The translations under genes were made by a program, and so were the position numbers. From the NCBI RefSeq assembly GCF_900110885.1, contig NZ_FOFJ01000020.1, positions 1 through 64,000 of the forward strand: a DNA stretch of 64,000 nucleotides, read 5' to 3'. The stretch comes from Azotobacter beijerinckii (GTDB taxonomy: Bacteria; Pseudomonadota; Gammaproteobacteria; Pseudomonadales; Pseudomonadaceae). Numbering within the stretch: the stretch's first letter is position 1; each line of letters starts with the position of its first letter. Shown one piece after another: positions 57,791 through 64,000 of this stretch. The notes beneath the pieces were generated by a model. It ran no database searches, was not told the origin of the DNA, and saw only the letters and a list, made by a program, of their open reading frames with translations.

Positions 57791-57853
57791 TCAGGCGTTC
57801 GCGAGTTAACCCCTTTTTCAATCCTTTCCGCGTTTTGCCATTGGAGTCCTTGC

Positions 57854-59017
57854 ATGTCGATCAAGATCGAAGACTACTACCCGCCCGCTACTTTCCAGCG
57901 CATGAAGGCCTTCGCCGACAAGCAGGAAACCCCCTTCGTGGTCATCGACACCGAGACCATCGCCAACGCCTACGAAGAGCTGGGCAACTGCTTTCCCTTC
58001 GCCCGGATCTACTATGCGGTGAAGGCCAACCCGGCAGTGGAGATCATCCGCCTGCTGCGCGACAAGGGCTCGAACTTCGACATCGCCTCGATCTACGAAC
58101 TGGACAAAGTGCTGAACGAAGGCGTCGCTCCCGAGCGCGTCAGCTACGGCAACACCATCAAGAAGTCCCGCGACATCCGCTACTTCTACGAGAAGGGCGT
58201 GCGCCTGTTCGCCACCGACTCCGAGGCCGACCTGCGCAACATCGCCAAGGCCGCGCCGGGCTCGCGGATCTACGTGCGCATCCTCTCCGAGGGTTCCACC
58301 TCCGCCGACTGGCCGCTGTCACGCAAGTTCGGCTGCCAGCCGGACATGGCCCTGGACCTGCTGATCCTCGCCCGCCAGCTGGGTCTGGTGCCCTACGGCG
58401 TGTCCTTCCACGTCGGCTCGCAGCAGCGCGATATCGACGTCTGGGACGCGGTGATCGCCAAGGTCAAGGTGATCTTCGAGCGCCTCAAGGAAGAGGACGG
58501 CATCGAGCTGAAGATGATCAACATGGGCGGCGGCTTCCCGGCCAACTACATCACCAAGACCAACAGCCTGGAGACCTACGCAGAGGAGATCATCCGCTTC
58601 CTCAAGGAAGACTTCGGCGACGAGCTGCCGGAGATCATCCTCGAGCCGGGCCGCTCGCTGATCGCCAACGCCGGCATCCTGGTCAGCGAAGTGGTGCTGG
58701 TTTCGCGCAAGTCGCGCACCGCCGTGGAGCGCTGGGTGTACACCGACGTGGGCAAGTTCTCCGGCCTGATCGAGACCTTGGACGAGGCCATCAAGTACCC
58801 GATCTGGACCGAGAAGAAGGGCGAGATGGAAGAGGTGGTGATCGCCGGCCCGACCTGCGACAGCGCCGACATCATGTACGAGAACTACAAGTACGGCCTG
58901 CCGCTCAACCTGGCCAGCGGCGACCGCCTGTACTGGCTGTCCACCGGCGCCTACACCACCAGCTACAGCGCGGTGGAATTCAACGGCTTCCCGCCGCTGA
59001 AGGCCTTCTACATATAA
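57854..59017 (+). CDS. speC: Ornithine decarboxylase (fold III, PLP-dependent; ornithine/lysine type)
   Basis: 387 residues. Eukaryote-type ODC fold: PLP lysine Lys57 in YYAVKANPA, the glycine loop MGGGFPANY, EPGRSLIANAGI, and the catalytic Cys335 in GPTCDSAD. The group includes bacterial enzymes that decarboxylate ornithine and/or lysine; I cannot separate the two. Produces putrescine (or cadaverine). ATG has GGAGTCC upstream. Its own terminator follows. The same gene lies next to prfC-piu genes in P. aeruginosa (PA4519). Confidence 0.93.
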   Translation: MSIKIEDYYPPATFQRMKAFADKQETPFVVIDTETIANAYEELGNCFPFARIYYAVKANPAVEIIRLLRDKGSNFDIASIYELDKVLNEGVAPERVSYGNTIKKSRDIRYFYEKGVRLFATDSEADLRNIAKAAPGSRIYVRILSEGSTSADWPLSRKFGCQPDMALDLLILARQLGLVPYGVSFHVGSQQRDIDVWDAVIAKVKVIFERLKEEDGIELKMINMGGGFPANYITKTNSLETYAEEIIRFLKEDFGDELPEIILEPGRSLIANAGILVSEVVLVSRKSRTAVERWVYTDVGKFSGLIETLDEAIKYPIWTEKKGEMEEVVIAGPTCDSADIMYENYKYGLPLNLASGDRLYWLSTGAYTTSYSAVEFNGFPPLKAFYI

Positions 59018-59037
59018 GATCCGCCTGCCAGCGAAAC

Positions 59038-59063
59038 AACGCCGCGCCCGTCGCGGCGTTTTT
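59038..59063 (+). terminator. Intrinsic terminator after speC
   Basis: Stem AACGCCGCG (59038-59046) / CGCGGCGTT (59052-59060), followed by TTT. Confidence 0.85.
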
Positions 59064-59097
59064 CATGGCGAACCCCGAGAGCCGAGGAGCGGATGCC

Positions 59098-60204
59098 ATG
59101 CACAGCCCCCTGCCCACGCTGCAGCAGATCCCCGCGAGCATCGCCGCGGTCGCCGACTACGAGCCCTTCGCCCGCGAGCGGATGAGCGAGCAGGCCTGGG
59201 CCTACATGGCCGGCGGCGCGGCGGACGAGCTGACCCTGCGCGACAATTGCGCGGCCTTCCGGCGCCTGCGCCTGCGCAGCCGGGCGCTGCAGGAGCTGAG
59301 CGGCGGCCATACCCGTCTGGAGCTGTTCGGCCAGCGCTTCGAGCAGCCGATCCTGCTGGCGCCGGTGGCCTACCAGAAGCTCGTCCACCCGGACGGCGAG
59401 CTGGCCACGGTGCTGGCGGCCTCGGCGGTGCGCGCCGGGATGGTGGTCAGCACCCAGGCCAGCGTGGCGCTGGAAGAGATCGCCCGTTCGGCGCAGACGC
59501 CCTTGTGGTTCCAGCTCTACGTGCAGCCCGACCGCGAATTCACCCGCGAGCTGGTGCAGCGCGCCGAGGCGGCCGGCTACCAGGCGCTGGTGGTGACCGT
59601 GGACGCGTCGGTCAACGGCCTGCGCAACCGCGAGCAGCGCGCCGGCTTCGCGCTGCCGGCGGGTGTCGAGGCGGTCAACCTGCGCGGCATGCGCACGCTG
59701 CCGCCGGTTACCAACCGGATCGGCGACGGCGTGTTGCTCGGCGGCCCGCTGCTGGATGCCGCGCCGACCTGGCGGGATCTCGCCTGGCTGCGTGCGCTGA
59801 CCCGCCTGCCGGTGCTGGTCAAGGGCGTGATGCACCCCGAGGACGCCCGCCGCGCGGTGGCCGAGGGGATCGACGGGATCATCGTCTCCAACCACGGCGG
59901 GCGCACCCTGGATACCCAGCCGGCGACCATCGAGGTACTGGAGGAAATCGCCCGGGTCGTCGAGGGGCGGGTTCCGCTGCTGCTGGACGGCGGTATCCGC
60001 CGCGGTACCGACGTGTTCAAGGCCCTGGCCCTGGGCGCTCGCGCGGTGCTGGTGGGGCGGCCCTATATCTTCGGCCTGGCCGCGGCGGGTGCGCCGGGGG
60101 TCTGCCATGTCGTGCAGCTGCTGCGCGCCGAGCTGGAGGTGGCCATGGCCCTGACCGGTTGCCGGACCCTGGCCGATATCGGACCGACGCTGGTTTCCCG
60201 TTGA
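59098..60204 (+). CDS. FMN-dependent alpha-hydroxy-acid dehydrogenase/oxidase
   Basis: 368 residues from ATG 59098, chosen because GAGGAG lies 8 bases before it; an in-frame ATG at 59065 would overlap the speC terminator. TIM-barrel FMN enzyme with active-site Tyr in WAYMAGGAADELTLRDN, Lys242 (VLVKGVMHPEDA), and base His266 with the following Arg (SNHGGRTLD), plus the phosphate site DGGIRRGTDVFKALALGA. Oxidises a 2-hydroxy acid such as lactate, glycolate or mandelate; substrate is not readable. No electron-transport partner gene is adjacent. Confidence 0.9.
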   Translation: MHSPLPTLQQIPASIAAVADYEPFARERMSEQAWAYMAGGAADELTLRDNCAAFRRLRLRSRALQELSGGHTRLELFGQRFEQPILLAPVAYQKLVHPDGELATVLAASAVRAGMVVSTQASVALEEIARSAQTPLWFQLYVQPDREFTRELVQRAEAAGYQALVVTVDASVNGLRNREQRAGFALPAGVEAVNLRGMRTLPPVTNRIGDGVLLGGPLLDAAPTWRDLAWLRALTRLPVLVKGVMHPEDARRAVAEGIDGIIVSNHGGRTLDTQPATIEVLEEIARVVEGRVPLLLDGGIRRGTDVFKALALGARAVLVGRPYIFGLAAAGAPGVCHVVQLLRAELEVAMALTGCRTLADIGPTLVSR

Positions 60205-60211
60205 GTGCGGC

Positions 60212-60976
60212 TCAGCCGGCGAGGGCGATTCCCTCCAGCTCGGCGCAGCGCCGGGCGTAGGCTGCGGCGATGTCGGCGAACTCCGTGCCGGCGACCTGAC
60301 GCAGTTCGTCGCGGGCCTTGCGCAGGAACTTCAGATGGCCGCGTTCGAGGGCTTCGCGCAGCCAGCGGCGGGCCTCGCCCCGTTGGCCCAGGTCCATCAG
60401 CAGCGTGGCGTAGCTGAACTGGCCGCGGAAGTCGCCGGCCTCGGCGGAACGCCGGTACCAGGCGAGGGCGGCCTGCGGGTCGGCGCGGACCACCCGGCCT
60501 TCCTCGTGGTAGCGGCCGACCAGGTTCATCGACTTGGCGTGTCCCAGCTCGGCGGCGCGCCGGTACCAGGCGAGAGCCTGCGCCTCGTCGCGCGCCACCC
60601 CGCGGCCGGTGGCGAGCAGGTTGGCGTAGTTGTACATGCCCCAGTCGAGGCCGCGCCTGGCCGCCGTGCGGTAATGCGTGGCGGCGGCGGCTTCGTCGAC
60701 GGCCCCGCCCCAGCCCAGTTCGCAGCAGCGGCCCAGCATGTTGCCGGCCATGGCGTGGCCGCTGCGGGCGGCGATCTCGAACCACTCGCGGGCCAGCTCC
60801 GCGTCGCGCTGGATGCCGTGGCCATCGAGCAGGAGCTGGCCGAGCAGGGCCTGGGCTTCCACTTCGCCGGCGCCCGCCGCGGCCAGCGTCCAGCGCGCCG
60901 CCTGGCGCGGGTCATCGGCCAAGCGACCCAGTTGCGCGAGGTCGGGCGTTTCGCTGCGGCGCAGGATGAAGCTCAT
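60212..60976 (-). CDS. Sel1-repeat protein
   Basis: 254 residues made of tandem Sel1 repeats of about 36 residues (A-x-x-x-L-G-x-x-x-x-x-G motifs: EAQALLGQLLLDGHGIQRD, AGNMLGRCCELGWGGAVD, MYNYANLLATGRGVARD, SMNLVGRYHEEGRVVRADP). No signal peptide, so cytoplasmic. Sel1 proteins are scaffolds for protein interactions; partner unknown. Lies 10 bases downstream of piuC and corresponds in position to PA4516, so probably iron-regulated with it. Confidence 0.9.
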   Translation of the reverse strand: MSFILRRSETPDLAQLGRLADDPRQAARWTLAAAGAGEVEAQALLGQLLLDGHGIQRDAELAREWFEIAARSGHAMAGNMLGRCCELGWGGAVDEAAAATHYRTAARRGLDWGMYNYANLLATGRGVARDEAQALAWYRRAAELGHAKSMNLVGRYHEEGRVVRADPQAALAWYRRSAEAGDFRGQFSYATLLMDLGQRGEARRWLREALERGHLKFLRKARDELRQVAGTEFADIAAAYARRCAELEGIALAG

Positions 60977-60986
60977 GGTCGTTTAC

Positions 60987-61667
60987 TCACACCTCGCCCC
61001 AGCGGCGCAGCAGGTTGTGGTAGTTGCCGGTCAGCTGGACCAGCGCCGGATGATCTTCCAGGTCGCGCGACAGGCTCTGGATGGCCTGGTCCATCTCGTA
61101 GAGCAGGCTGCGCTGGGAGTCCTCGCGGACCAGGCTCTGGGTCCAGAAGAACGAGGCGTAGCGCGCGCCGCGGGTGACCGGCGTGACCTGGTGGATGCTG
61201 GTGGCCGGGTAGAGCACCAGGTCGCCGGCCGGCAGCTTGACCCGCTGCATGCCATAGGTGTCCTGGATCACCAGTTCGCCGCCGTCGTATTCGTCGGGGT
61301 CGCTGAAGAACAGCGTGGAGGAGAGGTCGGTGCGCACCCGCTCGGCGGAGCCGCGCACCTGGCGCACCGCGTTGTCGATGTGGAAGCCGAAAGTACCGCC
61401 GTCGGTGTAGCAGTTGAACAGCGGCGGGTAGACCTTGTGCGGCAGCGCGGCGGACATGAACTGCGGGTTCTGCCAGAGGCGCTCGAGCATGGCACCGGCG
61501 ATTTCCCGCGCCAGCGGGTCGTCCTCGGCCAGCTGCAGATTGTGCTTGGTCTTGGCCGACTGGTAGCCCGCGGTCGCCTTGCCGTCGAGCCAGTGCGCCT
61601 GCTCCAGTGCCTGGCGGATGCGCCGGACTTCGTCGCGGGAGAACACTCCCGGTATGTGTAGCAGCAT
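60987..61667 (-). CDS. piuC: PKHD-type Fe(II)/2-oxoglutarate hydroxylase PiuC
   Basis: 226 residues. Double-stranded beta-helix iron enzyme: facial triad His96 and Asp98 ([11 protein letters not shown]) and His159 (TSIHQVTPV), with Arg169 (RGARYA) to bind 2-oxoglutarate. Substrate unknown; in P. aeruginosa it is associated with the PiuA/PirA receptor system and siderophore-drug uptake. Divergent from piuA with a shared Fur-box region. Confidence 0.93.
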   Translation of the reverse strand: MLLHIPGVFSRDEVRRIRQALEQAHWLDGKATAGYQSAKTKHNLQLAEDDPLAREIAGAMLERLWQNPQFMSAALPHKVYPPLFNCYTDGGTFGFHIDNAVRQVRGSAERVRTDLSSTLFFSDPDEYDGGELVIQDTYGMQRVKLPAGDLVLYPATSIHQVTPVTRGARYASFFWTQSLVREDSQRSLLYEMDQAIQSLSRDLEDHPALVQLTGNYHNLLRRWGEV

Positions 61668-61681
61668 GATGGCTGGCCCTA

Positions 61682-61704
61682 TTAATCGAGAACTTATCTC
61701 AAAT
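61682..61704 (-). promoter_or_regulatory. Candidate Fur box of piuC
   Basis: GAGAAcTTaTCTC-type dyad with AATC flanks (61684-61701), close to the GATAATGATTCTCATTATC consensus. It lies 15 to 35 bases before piuC on the minus strand. Confidence 0.65.
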
Positions 61705-61783
61705 GGTATTTACTTTTATTTGATGGGTAAATGGGGCGATCCACAAAAAATTAACAATTCTCGTATGTAAATATGTATCTGTT

Positions 61784-61806
61784 GATTATAAGAATCGTTC
61801 TCGATT
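61784..61806 (+). promoter_or_regulatory. Candidate Fur box of piuA
   Basis: GATTATAAGAATCGTTCTCG region with overlapping Fur-type hexamers (GATTAT, AGAATCGTTCT, CGATTA). It lies 40 to 60 bases before piuA and probably over the promoter. Confidence 0.75.
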
Positions 61807-61846
61807 AGAGTGCGCGCCATTCGTTTTCGTTAGGGGGGAAACTATT

Positions 61847-64000
61847 ATGTCGCGTACCATCGAGCGTTCGACCGCCACGCCGCGGGTGCTGGCTTCGGCA
61901 CTGGGAGTCATGACGGTATTTTCCGCAGGGGGCGGCGTGCGTGCCGAGGAGGCGCTGGAGCAGAAGGCCGCAAAGAAGGACGCACAGAAGAAGGAAGTCC
62001 TGTCGCTGGAGACGGACAGCGTCATCGGGGTCAGTGAGAGCGACTACAAGGTCGAGTCCGCCTCGAAGAAGTTCACCGCGCCGCTGCGCGAGACGCCCAA
62101 GTCGGTCACCATCATTTCCCAGCAGGTCATCGAGGACACCGGCTCGCTGAGCCTGGTCGACGCCCTGCGCACCACCTCCGGCATCACCTTCGGCGCCGGC
62201 GAGGGCGGCAACCCGGCGGGCGACCGGCCGATCATCCGCGGTTTCAACGCCGAGAGCGACACCTTCATCGACGGCCTGCGCGACGTCGCTTCGCAGACCC
62301 GCGAGGTCTTCAACATCGAGCAGATCGAGGTGAGCAAGGGCCCGGGCTCGGCCTACACCGGCGCCGGCTCCACCGGCGGCAGCGTGAACATGATCACCAA
62401 GACCGCCAAGCGCAACGACTTCCTCGACATCAGCCAGACCTTCGGCTCCGACCAGACCCGCCGCTCGACCCTGGACCTCAACCGGATGCTGACCGACCAG
62501 ATCGGCTTTCGCCTGAACCTGATGAAGCACGACGCCAACGTCGCCGGCCGCGACGGGGTGGACGTCAGCCGCTGGGGCTTCGCGCCGACCATCACCTTCG
62601 GTTTCGACACCCCGACCCGCGCGACTTTCTCCTACTACCACGTGGAAGCCGACGACACGCCGGACTACGGCATTCCGCTGAGCGTGTCCGGCATCGGCGT
62701 GAAACGCCATCCGGTGGGCAGCAAATCCAATTTCTACGGGCTGACCGGCCGCGACTACCGGGAAAGCAGCACCGACTCGGGCACCTTCAGGATCGAGCAC
62801 GACCTCAACGACAACGTGACGGTCTCCAACTCCTTCCGCCAGGTGCGCACCACCCTCGACTACGTCGCCACCAACCCCGACGACTCCCGGGGCAACGTCG
62901 ACGACGGCTACGTCTACCGCTCGCCGAAGAGCCGCAATTCCACCTCCGAGGGTTGGGTCAACCAGACCGACCTGCGCGCGAAGTTCAATACCGGCCGCAT
63001 CGAGCACAGCCTGGTGACCGGCATCGAGGTCACCGACCAGGGCGTGCACAACCGCCCCTACGCCTTCACCGCCGGCGCCAGCGGAACCACCTGCAACGCC
63101 GCCCTACTGGCCTCGGGCGATTGCACCAGCCTGAGCAGTCCGAACTATAAGGACGACTGGACCGGCAGCTATACCGACGGCAAGCCCTATACCGACACCG
63201 ATACCGAAACCGCCTCGGCCTACCTCTTCGACATCCTCAAGTTCAACGAGAAATGGTCGCTGAACCTCGGCCTGCGTTACGACGACTTCGAGACCGAGTC
63301 CCAAGGCTACACCAACGGTAACTCGACCACGCCCAAGGGGAATTTCGACTACGAGAGCAAGACCAACTTCTGGAGCTACCAGGTGGGCTTGGTCTACAAC
63401 CCGCTGCCCAACGGCAGCGTCTACGTGGCCTGGTCGACCTCCCGCAACCCGGTCGGCGAGACTTCCGGCGAAGGTGCCGACAGCACGAGCATTCTCACCG
63501 AGAACCTGCAGCCCGAACGCAACCGCAACGTCGAACTCGGCACCAAGTGGGAGTTCTTCGACGGCCAACTGGCGCTGGATTCGGCGATCTTCAAAACCAA
63601 GAAGTCCAACGCGCGGGTCACCGACCAGGACGGCACCACGCAGAACATCGGCGAGGTGGAGATCAAGGGCTTCGAGCTGGGCGTCAGCGGCCGGATCACC
63701 CGCAACTGGCAGATCTTCGCCAACTACACCTACCTCGACAGCGAGATCGTCAAGGGCGGCACGGTGGACATCGACCCGAGCTCGGCGGTCAAGTATGTCG
63801 CCGGCGCCAACGACGGCAACGAGAACCCCAGCACCCCGGAGAACAGCTTCAGCCTCTGGAGCACCTACCAGCTGTTCCCCTTCCTGACCGTCGGCGGCGG
63901 CGCCAACTATGTGGACTCGCGTTACGGCGACGCCGCCAACACGGCCGAGGTACCCAGCTACTGGCGCTACGATGCGATGGCCAACCTGAAGGTGAGCAAG
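61847..64000 (+). CDS. piuA: TonB-dependent siderophore receptor PiuA (3' end beyond window)
   Basis: 718 residues visible, open at the right edge. Signal peptide of about 33 residues (…FSAGGGVRA|EE). A likely TonB-box region (about 60) is followed by the plug domain: PLRETPKSVTIISQQVIED, DALRTTSGITFGAGEG, RPIIRGFNAESD, and VSKGPGSAYTGAGSTGGSVN. The beta-barrel then runs to the edge (YAFTAGASG, LRYDDFETES, NPLPNGSVYVAWS, ENLQPERNRNVELGTKWEFF). The Fiu/PiuA group takes up catecholate or monomeric siderophores and siderophore-antibiotic conjugates. ATG 61847 preceded by AGGGGGGAA. Confidence 0.94.
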   Translation, partial: MSRTIERSTATPRVLASALGVMTVFSAGGGVRAEEALEQKAAKKDAQKKEVLSLETDSVIGVSESDYKVESASKKFTAPLRETPKSVTIISQQVIEDTGSLSLVDALRTTSGITFGAGEGGNPAGDRPIIRGFNAESDTFIDGLRDVASQTREVFNIEQIEVSKGPGSAYTGAGSTGGSVNMITKTAKRNDFLDISQTFGSDQTRRSTLDLNRMLTDQIGFRLNLMKHDANVAGRDGVDVSRWGFAPTITFGFDTPTRATFSYYHVEADDTPDYGIPLSVSGIGVKRHPVGSKSNFYGLTGRDYRESSTDSGTFRIEHDLNDNVTVSNSFRQVRTTLDYVATNPDDSRGNVDDGYVYRSPKSRNSTSEGWVNQTDLRAKFNTGRIEHSLVTGIEVTDQGVHNRPYAFTAGASGTTCNAALLASGDCTSLSSPNYKDDWTGSYTDGKPYTDTDTETASAYLFDILKFNEKWSLNLGLRYDDFETESQGYTNGNSTTPKGNFDYESKTNFWSYQVGLVYNPLPNGSVYVAWSTSRNPVGETSGEGADSTSILTENLQPERNRNVELGTKWEFFDGQLALDSAIFKTKKSNARVTDQDGTTQNIGEVEIKGFELGVSGRITRNWQIFANYTYLDSEIVKGGTVDIDPSSAVKYVAGANDGNENPSTPENSFSLWSTYQLFPFLTVGGGANYVDSRYGDAANTAEVPSYWRYDAMANLKVSK

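Larger units (their letters stand above)
57328..57853. other. Leader region of ornithine decarboxylase and gap after prfC
   Basis: 526 bases without an established gene. The left half (57400-57600) is GC-rich and shows no coding or RNA signature I can support. The right half contains a candidate promoter (57617-57645), a 42-codon open frame (57662-57790) and an intrinsic-terminator hairpin (57708-57739); see those entries. Confidence 0.5.

Overview
The window is chromosomal DNA of a high-GC gammaproteobacterium of the Pseudomonadaceae (Pseudomonas or Azotobacter type). The evidence is gene order, protein sequences and regulatory signals. From left to right the genes run ispB/rplU-rpmA-obgE-proB, rpsT, murJ-ribF-ileS-lspA-fkpB-ispH, the minor pilin cluster, thiO, pilR-pilS, bamD, rluD-pgeF-clpB, ndh, yacG-coaE-pilD-pilC-pilB, pilA, nadC, ampD-ampE, fruR-fruBKA, prfC, the ornithine decarboxylase gene and piuC-piuA. 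This is the arrangement I recall for the PA4514-PA4572 neighbourhood of P. aeruginosa. I could not identify the species. The N-terminal part of an IS4-type transposase sits at the left edge.

Layout. 0-14 kb is housekeeping: an FKBP isomerase, polyprenyl synthase, ribosomal proteins L21, L27 and S20, the ribosome GTPase ObgE, proline synthesis (ProB), the lipid II flippase MurJ, and the tightly packed ribF-ileS-lspA-fkpB-ispH run. 14-21.3 kb holds minor pilins (a FimT-like protein on the minus strand, then PilE-like, PilV, PilW, PilX, PilY1 and FimU-like). 21.4-27.7 kb has glycine oxidase ThiO, the PilR/PilS two-component system that drives pilA, and NAD synthetase. 27.8-33.5 kb has BamD, RluD, PgeF and ClpB behind a heat-shock type promoter. 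33.5-33.9 kb is a tRNA-Asn/Pro/Lys cluster. 34-37.5 kb carries a type II NADH dehydrogenase and a coupled trio of poorly known genes. 37.6-44.6 kb is the pilus assembly block (PilD, PilC, PilB, PilA and a TfpX/TfpZ-type pilin accessory protein) together with YacG and CoaE. 44.6-48 kb has NadC, AmpD, AmpE and a TatD-type nuclease. 48-54.8 kb is the fructose phosphotransferase system under a Cra/FruR repressor. 54.8-61 kb holds a short-chain dehydrogenase, RF3, ornithine decarboxylase, an FMN alpha-hydroxy-acid dehydrogenase and a Sel1-repeat protein. The right end is the iron-regulated PiuC/PiuA pair, with piuA running off the window.

How the genes work together. Most of the type IV pilus machinery is here: the major pilin, the extension motor PilB, platform PilC, processing enzyme PilD, the priming/tip minor pilins with PilY1, and the PilS-PilR switch acting on a clear sigma-54 promoter in front of pilA. 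AmpD and AmpE concern cell-wall recycling and beta-lactamase control. FruB, FruK and FruA import and phosphorylate fructose, with a FruR operator between the divergent genes.

Points of most interest. (1) Long poly-G tracts lie inside three pilus genes: G10 in pilY1, G8 in the tfpZ-like gene and G7 in pilV. They are candidate phase-variation sites. (2) The ornithine decarboxylase gene has a leader with a candidate promoter, a 42-codon open frame and an intrinsic-terminator hairpin, which looks like an attenuator. (3) fruK appears to carry a one-base insertion that removes its last 20 or so residues. (4) A family of about 70-bp paired palindromes (REPIN-like) occurs seven times, six of them within 10 kb around pilD-pilA-ampE. 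(5) The minor pilin genes are in an order unlike that of P. aeruginosa. All calls come from reading the sequence; no database search was possible.
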